Shown one piece after another: positions 26,591 to 35,829 of a stretch of DNA of 53,244 bases; the stretch's first letter is position 1, and the number at the start of each line of letters is the position of its first letter. A program made the translations under genes and the position numbers. This stretch comes from Treponema sp. (lineage in GTDB: Bacteria; Spirochaetota; Spirochaetia; Treponematales; Breznakiellaceae): contig JAIRQN010000057.1 in assembly GCA_031256445.1 (NCBI GenBank), forward strand, positions 1 through 53,244, written 5' to 3'. The notes under the pieces are model-generated. The model was not told the origin of the DNA. It saw nothing but the letters and a program-made list of their open reading frames with translations, and did no database searches.

Positions 26591-26685
26591 CTATATATGG
26601 TACACCATATATAGCGTATTCAACTGAAAACCATAGTACCATATATATAGCGTACCTGTCAAGCTGATTACGCTATATATATGGT
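26591..26685. promoter_or_regulatory. Palindromic CCATATATAG repeats upstream of nrdR
   Basis: CTATATATGG-TACA-CCATATATAG (26591-26614) is a perfect palindrome. A second, 17-base perfect inverted repeat (26638-26654 with 26669-26685) carries ACCATATATATAGCGTA and its complement around a 14-base spacer. The unit ACCATATATAGCGTA is also seen at 26604-26618. The region is between divergent nrdR and glycosyltransferase genes. NrdR boxes are AT-rich TATATA-centred palindromes, so autoregulation is plausible. Cruciform or terminator function is the alternative. Confidence 0.55.
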
Positions 26686-26789
26686 TTCAAATGAAAATAT
26701 TTTCAAGGAATTGAAAAACAGCGGAGGTTTTATAGAAGACATATTGAATGTTTTTTATTTTTAAGGTAGTTTCCCAGTTAAGGAATTTT

Positions 26790-27926
26790 ATGAAAATAGG
26801 GATAGATACTTTTACCTGCGACGGCGGCAAATCCGGGGTAGGTATGTATTTAACCCAGTTTTTAAAACGTATACCGCCTTCCCAAGAGGCTCTTTTTGAG
26901 CTTTTTGGATGGGAGTACGACCGGTTTGCTTACAGCGAGGTAGCGCCGAACTTTGAGTTCATTCCCCAATGTTCAGTGAACGGGCGGGCGGTTAATTCAT
27001 TGTGGCATTTATTTAAATACCCTGATTTCGCTTCACTGCGCAAGTATAACGCCTGCTTTTTTCCGGCTGCCCACAGGCGGCTTCCAAACAGATCTGCGTG
27101 TCCCGCAATCGGCGTTGTTCATGATATGTCCGCTTACTGGAGTACGCGCAAAACCAGAGAGTACCTTGGCGCGCTAAAGCGGATTATTCTTCCCAATTCA
27201 CTCAGGAAACTTGACAGAATTATCGCTGTGAGCGAATGGGTAAAACATGAACTTATTGATCTTGCCCGCGTAAAAGAAAACCGTATAGAAGTAGTGCCCA
27301 ACGGAATCGATCATTCCGCGTTTTACCCGCGTCAGAGAAACGAAGAAAGCGTACTGTTAATTCAGCCGTTCAGTTTCAGGCGGCCCTATGTGCTGTCCGT
27401 TTCGCGCATTGATCACCCGGTAAAAAACCATATCCGCCTGATAAAGGCATTCGGTATTTTTAAAGAGAAGACAAAATTTCCGCACCGGCTTGTTTTGGCA
27501 GGCGGTGATACAAATAAAGCTGCAAAGGTACACAAGGCCGCCGCCGCGTCCAAATGGCGGAGCGATATTTTCTTTACAGGTCATTTCCCGGTAAAAAGTT
27601 TACCCGAACTCTACGCGGGCGCTGATTTTGCGGTTTTTCCGTCAATTTATGAAGGCTTTGGAATGGGAGTTGTGGAAGCGATGGCTTCCGGCGTACCGGC
27701 ATTATGCGCCCGCGCCGCTTCGCTTCCTGAAACAGCCGAACACGCCGCTTTGTATTTTGATCCCTACGATGCAGAAGACATGGCGGACAGAATGATTACA
27801 ATCAGTACGGATAGCGGTATTTATAAAGAGTGCCGCAATCTTGGCCTTGAGCGCGTTAAAACATTCTCATGGGATCGCTGTGTGGAGCGTACCTTGCAGA
27901 TTATTTACGAAACAGCGAGAGAGTAG
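26790..27926 (+). CDS. GT4-type (GT-B) glycosyltransferase
   Basis: 378 residues from MKIGIDTFTCDGG, chosen because AAGGA stands six bases upstream; a 14-codon longer frame has no such site. Features: GGKSGVGMYL near the N-terminus, VVPNGIDHSAFYP, RPYVLSVSRIDHPVKNH, and the donor-binding block AVFPSIYEGFGMGVVEAMASG. These mark a retaining glycosyltransferase family 4/1 enzyme that adds a sugar from a nucleotide donor to an envelope glycan or lipid. It stands alone, so the acceptor is unknown. Confidence 0.85.
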   Translation: MKIGIDTFTCDGGKSGVGMYLTQFLKRIPPSQEALFELFGWEYDRFAYSEVAPNFEFIPQCSVNGRAVNSLWHLFKYPDFASLRKYNACFFPAAHRRLPNRSACPAIGVVHDMSAYWSTRKTREYLGALKRIILPNSLRKLDRIIAVSEWVKHELIDLARVKENRIEVVPNGIDHSAFYPRQRNEESVLLIQPFSFRRPYVLSVSRIDHPVKNHIRLIKAFGIFKEKTKFPHRLVLAGGDTNKAAKVHKAAAASKWRSDIFFTGHFPVKSLPELYAGADFAVFPSIYEGFGMGVVEAMASGVPALCARAASLPETAEHAALYFDPYDAEDMADRMITISTDSGIYKECRNLGLERVKTFSWDRCVERTLQIIYETARE

Positions 27927-27942
27927 TAAACAGAGAACAGTT

Positions 27943-28596
27943 TTACCAGGTGAAAATCAGGCCCAGCCCGTCTTTTTTTTCAAGAAGGTCCGCCGTGCCT
28001 GCAGAAAAGGACACTTTTTTTCCTGTTGTCACAACCCGCGCTTCTTTTGGCGCGGATATTATACCGCCCGCGCCGTTTGTCACGCTCATCTCGCTGTTTT
28101 TCCAGGCGCTGAAACTAACGCCGCATCTGTAAGGCTCTGATACCGAGCGCACAAGATCCAGCAATTGCGGGTCTGTTTCCGCGGGTACGCTCTCATTAAA
28201 AATAATGGCAAGTTTGTTGGAACTGCCTTCGCGGCTGAAATATGCGCGTTTACCGGAAGGATCCAAAAATTTTACCAGAGCCTGCGTATTGCTGAATTCG
28301 AGCTTTACCTTGTTTATAATATCGTTTTTATTTTCTTTTGTTGAAAATGAAACCAGTTTCATGCCATCTATACGGGCAACTGTCCGTTCCATGTCCGCGC
28401 GGCCCGCCGGAATGATATGCCATTTTTCATTTCCATCAAGCTTTCCGATTGCTTCCGCCATCCGCGAAAAACGGTATTCCAGAACAATTTTTCCGGAGCC
28501 GTCTTTTCGTATTTGAATGTCCGCCGAAATGCCAGCGCATGAATTAAATCCCAATAAAAACAAGGGAAGCAAAAATAAAAAGCGGTTTTTAATCAT
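27943..28596 (-). CDS. Putative lipoprotein, function unknown
   Basis: 217 residues starting MIKNRFLFLLPLFLLGFNSCAG, a lipoprotein signal with Cys20. The mature part opens ADIQIRKDGSGKIVLEYRFS and is rich in beta-strand patterns (KVKLEFSNTQALVKFLDPSGK). I do not recognise a domain; the start resembles proteins that describe themselves as spirochaetal lipoproteins with a LppM-like fold, which is a weak impression. It begins one base from the stop of the DUF503 gene, so the two are co-transcribed. Confidence 0.6.
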   Translation of the reverse strand: MIKNRFLFLLPLFLLGFNSCAGISADIQIRKDGSGKIVLEYRFSRMAEAIGKLDGNEKWHIIPAGRADMERTVARIDGMKLVSFSTKENKNDIINKVKLEFSNTQALVKFLDPSGKRAYFSREGSSNKLAIIFNESVPAETDPQLLDLVRSVSEPYRCGVSFSAWKNSEMSVTNGAGGIISAPKEARVVTTGKKVSFSAGTADLLEKKDGLGLIFTW

Positions 28597-28883
28597 CAGA
28601 ACTCCTCTGAGTAAATTTTCATATCCTGAATGCGGACAGGCGTTTCATTCTCGATCATGTTGAACACTTTGCGCATTACCGTTTCGCCGAATATTTTTGA
28701 ATTTGAAACATGAGCGCCGCCGATCTGGGCGAATGTAAGCGAATCCTGCAGGTCTACTTCCGCGGCGCTTAAATGAAAACGGCAGCGCATTTTATCCAGA
28801 ACGGATTTTACAATGCGCCGCTTTTCTTTAATGTTAAGAACGTCGGGAATTTCAAAAATAATCTGTATCATCGAAACAATCAT
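28596..28883 (-). CDS. DUF503 (YlxP-like) family protein
   Basis: 95 residues matching the small DUF503 family: IQIIFEIPDVLNIKEKRRIV at the start and FHLSAAEVDLQDSLTFAQIG in the middle. In Firmicutes the gene (ylxP) lies near rbfA and infB; here it instead precedes a lipoprotein gene. Function is not established. Full length for the family. Confidence 0.8.
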   Translation of the reverse strand: MIVSMIQIIFEIPDVLNIKEKRRIVKSVLDKMRCRFHLSAAEVDLQDSLTFAQIGGAHVSNSKIFGETVMRKVFNMIENETPVRIQDMKIYSEEF

Positions 28884-28945
28884 GAATGATACCGTATTAT
28901 ATACATAAAAAGCCTTTTTTGCGAAGCGTTAAAACCGCGGTTCTT

Positions 28946-29983
28946 TCATTCAATATCTGTCTTTGAATCGGATTTTGGATCTTCACTCGGCGTTTCAGTT
29001 GGTTCTTCCTGTTCCGTTTCAATATTTTCTTCGGCGGCAGGTTCCTGCGCTTTGGATTTTTCTTCCGCGGCGCGCTGCATACTGTTAATGATGTTCCTCA
29101 GGCTTTCCCTGCGCGCCGCGTCTGTTTTATCGCTGTTCATGATTTCTTCTACCGCTTCGATGTCTTCAAAACCATCTTTTACGGCGGCTTCCATTTCAGT
29201 AATGCCTTCTGCGCTGTCGCTGTCGGCTATCAGTAAAAGGCGCGCCAGAGCAAAGCGGATGTCGCCGCGTTTCGGCTCATCCTGGTTTCCCCTCAGTTCC
29301 GAAATGATAAGGCGGTATTCTTCCAGAGCTCTCGCGTAAAGCTCCTGGCTTTCCAGTATCTGGGCGTATTCGTACCGCACATTAAGGCCGGTATTGGTTT
29401 TCAGCCATTGATCGTAATTGTCAATCGCTTCGGCTTTACCCTGCGCTTTCTGACTGCGGGCGTAGAGCAAAAGAACATCGCTGTTTTCCTGCAGCGCGAT
29501 CCGGTATTTTTCCAGCACCTTTTCCGATTCGCCGTACCGCTCCATTGCGTATAACACAAGGGCGTGATTGTATCCGTCATCGGCGCTCTCCGGCACCAGT
29601 TCCAGAAGTCTTTTGTAATGCCTGTCGGCGATCTCAATATCGCCCGTTTTTATTCTTGTGTAGGCGGCGGCTTTAAGCGCAAGCACATTGTCCGGGTCTT
29701 TTTTTAATATATCCTCAAAGTGTTTGGCGGCTTCGCCGTATTTCTGCGTTTCAAATGCAATGCGTCCAAGATTGTACTGGGACGCGGCCAATGTCCTGTC
29801 AGCGGACTTTGCGCGGTTCAGCCATTTTTCAGCTTCGTCGAATTTGCCAAGCTCATAATACGCCATGCCGATTGAAAAATATTCCTGGGCGGAAGCCGCG
29901 TTGCCGGCGCACGAGGCTATAAAAGCGGAGATACAGCAAAGAATTAAAATTGAAAAAAGACTGAAAAAGAATTTTCTGTTCAT
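28946..29983 (-). CDS. TPR-repeat lipoprotein
   Basis: 345 residues. A signal peptide ends with the lipobox IASC (Cys25). Then about six tetratricopeptide units follow (YFSIGMAYYELGKFDEAEKW, SQYNLGRIAFETQKYGEAAKH, VLALKAAAYTRIKTGDIEIA). The last 40 residues are acidic and low in complexity (EEPTETPSEDPKSDSKTDIE). It lies four bases after upp on the same strand and is probably co-transcribed. Likely an envelope scaffold; no partner can be named. Confidence 0.75.
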   Translation of the reverse strand: MNRKFFFSLFSILILCCISAFIASCAGNAASAQEYFSIGMAYYELGKFDEAEKWLNRAKSADRTLAASQYNLGRIAFETQKYGEAAKHFEDILKKDPDNVLALKAAAYTRIKTGDIEIADRHYKRLLELVPESADDGYNHALVLYAMERYGESEKVLEKYRIALQENSDVLLLYARSQKAQGKAEAIDNYDQWLKTNTGLNVRYEYAQILESQELYARALEEYRLIISELRGNQDEPKRGDIRFALARLLLIADSDSAEGITEMEAAVKDGFEDIEAVEEIMNSDKTDAARRESLRNIINSMQRAAEEKSKAQEPAAEENIETEQEEPTETPSEDPKSDSKTDIE

Positions 29984-29987
29984 TTAA

Positions 29988-31040
29988 TCAATAATTTGCC
30001 AAAACAGTATTTTCCAGTTCGCGTAACTGCTTACGGTATAGATTCGCAATTCCCGAGCCGTAATCGGCTATAAGCTGAATTATATTGCGCGGGTTTGCTT
30101 CGCTGTCGATTCCGTTGATACGGTCTCCGGCGTCCCCAAGCCCCGGCATGATATAGGCATCGTCATTTAGAACAGGATCAAGCCAGAGGGTGTATACATC
30201 GCAGTTTTCAAGAGCCCTGACAACCCTGAGCGAGCCTTTTAACGCGCTTATCACGTTAAAGAATTTTATTGAACGCGGTTTTATTCCGGATTTTACAAGG
30301 TGCTTGATTACGGTAACAAGGCTGCCGCCTGTCGCGTTCATTGGGTCCGCGAAAATCAAATCCTTGCCGTCAAGCAGTTCCGGCCTGAAAAATGATCTGT
30401 CAAGATCAAGAATGTACTCCATATCATTTTCTTTTTTATTTTCATTGCGTTTGATTTTAAAGAGCGCGAAGGGAGTCACGTAATCATGCGACGAATATTC
30501 CTCTATTTCCTTGCTCATGATCATGGAAGGAAGAAGAGAACCGCGCAGCAGTACGCACATAACAGTGTTTTCGATTTTATTGTCAATGTTTGTAATTTTA
30601 TGAACCGCGTAATTCTGCTCTGGCCTTGTAACGGGCGTTTTTACAATAAAATAATTTTTTTCAGTTCCAGGAAGGCCTCCCCAGGCAAGTTTAAAAAGCA
30701 TTTCATAGGCGCGCTGGATGTAATATACAAATTCATGATTTTCCGTTCCTATATCCCTTAGCTTCGCGATTACCCTTGATGCTTCAGGATGGCTTTCCTG
30801 CGGCATTAAAAAAGAATATACATGTATTTGCGGCGTTTTCCGGCAGATTTCCTGCATAAGAGCGCCCATTTCATTGTACGAACTGATTAGTTTGTTTTCT
30901 GCGTCCGGATTTTTTAGCTGAAATTGCGGGAAAATACCGAGTGTTTTGGCGAAAAGATCGTCAAGTTTTGCCAGGTTTTCCCTGTCGGACGGGCTTAGAT
31001 ACCCGTCCAGTTCGTCTGCTTTTAGAATTATTTTATCCAT
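29988..31040 (-). CDS. upp: Uracil phosphoribosyltransferase, long form
   Basis: 350 residues, against about 210 in most bacteria. Residues about 150-350 hold the UPRTase core, with the PRPP-binding [19 protein letters not shown] near 231 and the uracil-binding [12 protein letters not shown] near 300. It converts uracil plus PRPP to UMP. The extra 145 N-terminal residues ([39 protein letters not shown]) have no motif that I recognise and may be regulatory. This long form is a spirochaete feature in my recollection. Confidence 0.85.
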   Translation of the reverse strand: MDKIILKADELDGYLSPSDRENLAKLDDLFAKTLGIFPQFQLKNPDAENKLISSYNEMGALMQEICRKTPQIHVYSFLMPQESHPEASRVIAKLRDIGTENHEFVYYIQRAYEMLFKLAWGGLPGTEKNYFIVKTPVTRPEQNYAVHKITNIDNKIENTVMCVLLRGSLLPSMIMSKEIEEYSSHDYVTPFALFKIKRNENKKENDMEYILDLDRSFFRPELLDGKDLIFADPMNATGGSLVTVIKHLVKSGIKPRSIKFFNVISALKGSLRVVRALENCDVYTLWLDPVLNDDAYIMPGLGDAGDRINGIDSEANPRNIIQLIADYGSGIANLYRKQLRELENTVLANY

Positions 31041-31094
31041 AATTTGCAGTATAAATTGATAATCCCCTGATGACTAGTGGGCGCGATTAAAGGC

Positions 31095-31123
31095 TTGATA
31101 ATCCCATATATAAACTCTATGAT
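31095..31123 (+). promoter_or_regulatory. Sigma-70-type promoter for the following lipoprotein gene
   Basis: TTGATA (31095-31100) and TATGAT (31118-31123) are separated by exactly 17 bases, with the ATG at 31138. The -35 sits in an 11-base direct repeat, TTGATAATCCC, also found at 31056-31066, which could be a binding site. The leader would be only about eight bases long. Confidence 0.6.
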
Positions 31124-31137
31124 AGACACAGTTTATA

Positions 31138-32346
31138 ATGAAAAAACTGATATTTTTGGCACTAACTGTCCTGATCGCATTCTGTTTGCCGGCAGCCGGG
31201 TGCAAGAACAGCAAAATCGATTCTGTGGACAGGGAAGATCTTTTTACCCTTGATATCGGTCCAATGGATGACCAAATCGCCCTTTATCAGGTTGAGGGAG
31301 ACAGGGGAATAAAAAGAACCGGTTTTACAATGAGGGATGGGCTTTTTTATATATCAGACGGGAACAGCGGAAAAATTGTCCGTTACAATTCATACGGCAA
31401 TCTGTTGTTTATGATTTATAACGAAGAAACAAACCCGCTGCCAATCAGCTTAAAGGCGAATATCTCCGGCGGCGAGCAGGCGACACGCTGGGCTTATACC
31501 TATCCGCTTTCACAGCCAGGCTGGATTGCTGTTGACGCCCGTAAACATATTTTTGCAGAAGATAAACTGCCGCCCCAGATGCACCGCCACGATTCCGACA
31601 ACAGGGCGCTTCTGGACGGAATTATTCTTCATTTTGACCAGGACGGCCGTTTCATTGATTACATTGGCCGTGAAGGAATTGGAGGAAGCCCCTTTCCCAG
31701 GATTGTCGGGCTCTCCACTTCGGTAAGAGACGAACTTGCCGTAATATGCCGGATTCCGGACGGATGGGATGTTTACTGGTACAATTCATCCGGGATGCTT
31801 CTTTACCTGGTAAAAATCAGCACCGGCGCGATACCCGCTATTCCGGACTGGCCCGAAGCTCTGGCTGTTATTGACAGTATCGCGGCGGCTCCGGACGCAA
31901 GGCAGATTTATCTGAAAGTGGATTACAGTCATTATACCTACGATGAGTCTACCAACACCAGAACCGGTTCTGAGCCTGTCAATTCTGTAATATGGACGCT
32001 GAACGTAGAAGACGGAGTTTACTCATCTTTCGTGGAAATTCCGCTTTACGAACTAGCCGCAAGCGGACGCGCCGCAAGCGTCAAGGTGTTTTATTCATTG
32101 CTTGGAGTTATGCGCACAGGCAAGGCGCTCTTTTATTTTCCCGTGGAGACAGGATACGCAATTCTTTTTATTGATACTCATTCGCGCGAACAGCGCAGGG
32201 GAAATATAGCCTTTACAAATGAGGAACTGCAGTACAATGATTTCTTTTTATCAAATGAGGGAATCTTGTGCGCCATGCTTGCCGATAATTATAGAATAAA
32301 ATTTGTCTGGTGGCAGACAGACAAGTTAATCGAAAAAGCGGAATAA
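31138..32346 (+). CDS. Spirochaetal lipoprotein, beta-propeller-like
   Basis: 402 residues. The start MKKLIFLALTVLIAFCLPAAGC is a lipoprotein signal with Cys22. The body has propeller-like repeats: GLFYISDGNSGKIVRYNSYG, WIAVDARKHIFAED, GIILHFDQDGRFIDYIGREG, with NHL-type wording. It looks like the LIC_12708-type family of spirochaete lipoproteins, which I recall but cannot verify. It is probably located on the periplasmic face of a membrane. Two small membrane-protein genes follow on the same strand. Confidence 0.65.
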   Translation: MKKLIFLALTVLIAFCLPAAGCKNSKIDSVDREDLFTLDIGPMDDQIALYQVEGDRGIKRTGFTMRDGLFYISDGNSGKIVRYNSYGNLLFMIYNEETNPLPISLKANISGGEQATRWAYTYPLSQPGWIAVDARKHIFAEDKLPPQMHRHDSDNRALLDGIILHFDQDGRFIDYIGREGIGGSPFPRIVGLSTSVRDELAVICRIPDGWDVYWYNSSGMLLYLVKISTGAIPAIPDWPEALAVIDSIAAAPDARQIYLKVDYSHYTYDESTNTRTGSEPVNSVIWTLNVEDGVYSSFVEIPLYELAASGRAASVKVFYSLLGVMRTGKALFYFPVETGYAILFIDTHSREQRRGNIAFTNEELQYNDFFLSNEGILCAMLADNYRIKFVWWQTDKLIEKAE

Positions 32347-32377
32347 ACGGTGAACAGGGATTTGGGAGGAACGGCAG

Positions 32378-32977
32378 TTGGAAGAAAAGCAAAGGCCTAA
32401 CGCGAACTATGAGCTGAGCAAACCTGATGATATGAAGGTTCCGGAAGAGGGATTGAATTTTCATTACAGCCGCGAAAGGCGGCTGGCAAAAGCTCCGCAG
32501 GAAGTAAAGAATCTTTATACTGATACAGGGACTTTCAAATTTGATCTGTTTCGTCCGCTTGTCGCGGACAGGCCCAGAAAAATTATGTTCGCGTCAATTA
32601 TTCTTTTATGCGCGATAATATTTTTTTTTAACAGAACAGGTTTTTTTGACGACTCGCACAAGTTTGAAGGAAATAAAATTGAAATCCGCGCGACCAGATT
32701 TGAAGAAACCGCGATCATTGTGTTAAAGAAAAATGTTCAGAAAGGATTTACTTCAGGTTACAGCGGCGCTGTTGATATCGCCGTATCGCCTGCAATTAAG
32801 TCGCAGGATGAAGAGGCGTCCGTATTTTATCACCGTATTTTTTTCAGCGCTGAAACGGCGGAAGAGTACCGTTTTGTGGTACCCTGGCAATCCAAACCTG
32901 ACGCGGATGTTCCTGAATTGTTAATTGTACTGCAAACTGAAAAAAATACACTTAAAATGAAAATTAAACCAGAATAA
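32378..32977 (+). CDS. Single-pass membrane protein, unknown
   Basis: 199 residues from a TTG start with GGGAGGA upstream. A cytoplasmic N-terminal region of about 65 residues (PDDMKVPEEGLNFHYSRERR) precedes one membrane segment (about 68-88, IMFASIILLCAIIFFF). The external part has beta-rich wording (IEIRATRFEETAIIVLKKNV). I see no known domain. It follows the propeller lipoprotein by 31 bases and is likely in its operon. Confidence 0.6.
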   Translation: MEEKQRPNANYELSKPDDMKVPEEGLNFHYSRERRLAKAPQEVKNLYTDTGTFKFDLFRPLVADRPRKIMFASIILLCAIIFFFNRTGFFDDSHKFEGNKIEIRATRFEETAIIVLKKNVQKGFTSGYSGAVDIAVSPAIKSQDEEASVFYHRIFFSAETAEEYRFVVPWQSKPDADVPELLIVLQTEKNTLKMKIKPE

Positions 32978-33016
32978 ACCATTGACTAAGGGAACTTTTA
33001 ATGTTATCTATTAAAT

Positions 33017-33430
33017 ATGTTACAGTTGTATTTTTTATCCGTCTTATGTAATGGCTTGTGCGGCTATATTTTATTCGTCGGTAATGATTACGATTCAGAA
33101 GATAAAACGCGGTTATCCATGAATAACCCCACTTTTCATCTTGTGCTGGGAATTCTGTGCGCGGTTACCGGGTTATTAAAACTGCTTTCTCCCACTCTGG
33201 AAAAAATCCTTATCCTGGGCGATCTTATACCGGCATGCGGCGGCATAATTGGAGGTTTATTGCTGATATTCGGTATTTACCGTAAAGATAATACTTCATT
33301 CGCGTCAGAATCAATGGGTACGCTGGACAAGTTAGGCGAAACCCTTCTTCGTTTTAAAAAAACAGTGGGGCTTTGCCTGCTTGTAATCACCCTTATACAT
33401 TTTCTGTTTCCAAGGACTCTGTTTCTGTAA
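33017..33430 (+). CDS. Small multi-pass membrane protein, unknown
   Basis: 137 residues with three or four hydrophobic helices (1-22, 43-60, 68-88, 115-135), carrying LGILCAVTGLLKLLSPTLEKILILGDLIPACGG in the middle, cited only to show its hydrophobic nature around ILGDLIPACGGIIGG. No catalytic motif is visible. It is the third gene of a run on the plus strand and converges on the omptin-like gene. I cannot assign a role. Confidence 0.6.
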   Translation: MLQLYFLSVLCNGLCGYILFVGNDYDSEDKTRLSMNNPTFHLVLGILCAVTGLLKLLSPTLEKILILGDLIPACGGIIGGLLLIFGIYRKDNTSFASESMGTLDKLGETLLRFKKTVGLCLLVITLIHFLFPRTLFL

Positions 33431-33438
33431 AACGTATT

Positions 33439-34425
33439 TTAAAATTTCATCCTGATTAAGAATCGCGCGTCCAGCAAAGAAAGTCCCGCTCCGGCTTCGC
33501 CTCCGGCAATGCTGTAGCTGCTGCCGCCGTATTTCATATAAGTCAGTCCCCTTGTTTGCCCGATGTAACGGTATAAAAAATTCATTGAAAATTCAAAACG
33601 CCCGGCAGTTAAAGACAAACCGCTTTCCGGTTCCAGATAAAGACCCCATCCCGTATAATCCATAAATGTATAATTGGTTGTAAGATGATTGTCAACAGCG
33701 GCGCAATAGGTAAAAGGGCTTATTTTAAATGATAAATCAAAGGAAAAGGGAAGAAGGGCTTTTGTGCCCGCTTTAATTCCCGCCGCGATCAACAGCCAGT
33801 CCTGTGTGTATCTTATTACTTCCATGCCCTCATAGGAGTTCAGTAACGGATTATCGTCAATTGAATAATATGTTTCGGAAAAGGGATCTTTTTTTCTTGC
33901 GTATTTTCCGCTGCCGTTTCTTCCGGTAAACGAAAAACGCATCCATGAACCGATGATAAAAGGCTTAACATAAAAAAATGTTTTTACGGGAAATGAAGCG
34001 CCGGCGGAGGCGTCCATCCAAAGGAATTCGCGGGTTTTATTTGTATGGCTGGAAAAGTGGGTAAGATTGCCGTTTTCAACTGACATCCAGTCGCGATCTT
34101 CCATAATGCCTGAATCGCCCGGAATGCCGTATTTAAAAGCCAGGTCAGAAAAAAAACCAGGGCCGCCCATTAAATCCCTGCGGCCCAAACCGGTGGTCAT
34201 GCCAAAATAAAAAACCGGTTTCATATCCCATCTCAGTTCGCTTAACAGTCTGCCCGCTGTATTTTCCGGATAAACCAGTTCCAGAACCTGTCCATGAACA
34301 AAACCAAAACAGTGATCCAATGAAAAACTGTACGCGCTTTCTTTTTCCTGGCAATATAACGAATTGTTTGCGGTAATTGCGCAGACAATGATGACTAAAA
34401 CCGGTAAAACGGTTATATTTTTCAT
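33439..34425 (-). CDS. Omptin-family outer-membrane protease
   Basis: 328 residues with a signal peptide (cut about residue 25) and alternating beta-barrel strands ending in Phe (ARFLIRMKF). Omptin landmarks: LLSELRWDMKPVFYFG, EDRDWMS with Asp110 and Asp112 aligning with the catalytic DxD of OmpT (D83/D85), a following HFSSHTN, FSFTGRNGSG, and VDNH (Asp245, His247) at the catalytic D-x-H (D210/H212). All four catalytic positions are kept. Omptins cleave peptides at the cell surface, typically at basic residues. The gene is monocistronic. The family is best known from proteobacteria, so a spirochaete copy is notable. Confidence 0.75.
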   Translation of the reverse strand: MKNITVLPVLVIIVCAITANNSLYCQEKESAYSFSLDHCFGFVHGQVLELVYPENTAGRLLSELRWDMKPVFYFGMTTGLGRRDLMGGPGFFSDLAFKYGIPGDSGIMEDRDWMSVENGNLTHFSSHTNKTREFLWMDASAGASFPVKTFFYVKPFIIGSWMRFSFTGRNGSGKYARKKDPFSETYYSIDDNPLLNSYEGMEVIRYTQDWLLIAAGIKAGTKALLPFSFDLSFKISPFTYCAAVDNHLTTNYTFMDYTGWGLYLEPESGLSLTAGRFEFSMNFLYRYIGQTRGLTYMKYGGSSYSIAGGEAGAGLSLLDARFLIRMKF

Positions 34426-34495
34426 AGATATGAGAATAACTTTTAATTATACATTTGGTCAATCAAGAACATCTGCGGATAAAAAATGCAATAAT

Positions 34496-34870
34496 ATGTT
34501 TTTCTTAAAATGTTTTTTTCTGCTTGCCGGCCTTTCTGTTCTGAACGCCTGTACGGCAAAAAATGATGAAAGCCCCGTAATTCCTCCTTTAACGTCTCCG
34601 CTGTCAGGAAATTATATCGGGTATGGAGTTATAACCGCCTCTTTTACGCATGTTACAGCAGAACCTTCAACGGACAGTTCTTCTGTGGGGTACCTGCGGC
34701 GCGGATCTCTGGTGAGGATAACAAAAAGGCAGACAGTAAAAACAGGCAATAATTATGTATCATGGGTGCTTACAGAAGGAACAGCTGACGGATGGCTGAA
34801 AGAGGATGTAATGGAAATTTTTGACAATGAAAACCGCGCCAAGACCGCTTCGGAGTCCATGTCAAGGTGA
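34496..34870 (+). CDS. SH3-domain lipoprotein
   Basis: 124 residues starting MFFLKCFFLLAGLSVLNACT, a lipoprotein signal with Cys19; a longer frame upstream overlaps the omptin gene and is less likely. Residues 45-110 have bacterial SH3 wording (YGVITASFTHVTAEPSTDSS, SVGYLRRGSLVRITKRQ, GTADGWLKEDVMEIF). Such domains bind peptidoglycan or proteins in the periplasm. The stop overlaps the GTG of the DUF445 gene by four bases. Confidence 0.7.
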   Translation: MFFLKCFFLLAGLSVLNACTAKNDESPVIPPLTSPLSGNYIGYGVITASFTHVTAEPSTDSSSVGYLRRGSLVRITKRQTVKTGNNYVSWVLTEGTADGWLKEDVMEIFDNENRAKTASESMSR

Positions 34871-35829
34871 ATAATATACTCATCTTTATTGTGCCGCCGA
34901 TTGCAGGCGCATTTATCGGATTTGTTACAAATGTAATAGCGATAAGAATGTTATTTCGTCCGCTTGGGGAAATCCGCGTTTTAAAAATAAGGCTGCCGTT
35001 TACGCCCGGCATTCTGCCAAGGCAGAGGCACAAGCTCGCGCAGAGTATCGGCTCCATGGTGCAGCGCGAGCTTTTAACGCCGGAGATTTTGCGGGAACGT
35101 CTTGCGCGCGGCGATGTCCGCGAAAAAGTAAGAAAATCGATTTCGCTCTTTACCGAAAAAATTCTGGAAAAAACGCCGGGTGAATTATTTGAAGGCAGGG
35201 AAAATATCCTGACGGATAAAATTTCTATGACGGCACAAAAAGTATATCCGGCTTTTTTAACAGGACTTCTGCAATTTTTAGGCCGCGATGAAATAAAACG
35301 CGAACTGGAGTCGAAAGGAAGGGGATTCCTGCGCAACATAATTCTTCAGTTGAATGTATTCCAGCGTTTTTTCCTTTCGGCCGGCCAGTACGATTCCACT
35401 CTCGAAGAGAAAATGCCGGCCATTATCAGCGATTTGATTTTAAACGCGGAAAATTTTTTAAAAGAGGAGAAGGTAAAAAAACTGCTGACAGGCGCGGTCA
35501 CTTCTTCATTCAGCAGCATGATCGGCGGTCAGGATAAAAATATCGCCGGACTTCTTGAGATAAAAAGCGTCGATAAGGAAAAACTTGACGACTATATTTT
35601 TGATAAACTGATGACCGCCGCTGACGGTCAGATAGAGAACATTCTCGCTTCAATCGACGTAAAGGCGCTTGTTTCGGACAGAATTGACTCCCTGGACATG
35701 CTGCGCGTAGAGAGGATCATTCTTGATGTTATGGCGGATCAGTTTCTGTGGATTGATATCTTCGGCGGAATACTCGGCTTTTTAATCGGCTTGTTCCAGG
35801 TTACTTTTACCTGGTTTTTCAGACAGTAG
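34867..35829 (+). CDS. DUF445 family membrane protein
   Basis: 320 residues from GTG. Two terminal membrane segments (1-22 and about 298-318) flank a long helical body. The opening IVPPIAGAFIGFVTNVIAIR, then MLFRPLGEIR and PFTPGILPRQRHKLAQSIG, is characteristic of the DUF445/YheB family, whose function is unknown. Coupled to the SH3 lipoprotein (four-base overlap). Its 3' end overlaps convergent rlmN by 48 bases. Confidence 0.8.
   Translation: MNNILIFIVPPIAGAFIGFVTNVIAIRMLFRPLGEIRVLKIRLPFTPGILPRQRHKLAQSIGSMVQRELLTPEILRERLARGDVREKVRKSISLFTEKILEKTPGELFEGRENILTDKISMTAQKVYPAFLTGLLQFLGRDEIKRELESKGRGFLRNIILQLNVFQRFFLSAGQYDSTLEEKMPAIISDLILNAENFLKEEKVKKLLTGAVTSSFSSMIGGQDKNIAGLLEIKSVDKEKLDDYIFDKLMTAADGQIENILASIDVKALVSDRIDSLDMLRVERIILDVMADQFLWIDIFGGILGFLIGLFQVTFTWFFRQ

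Noticed and set aside
26591-26685. Simple Rho-independent terminator
   Set aside because: The stems are AT-only, lack a following T run and are repeated three times, unlike a terminator. A regulatory site is a better description.
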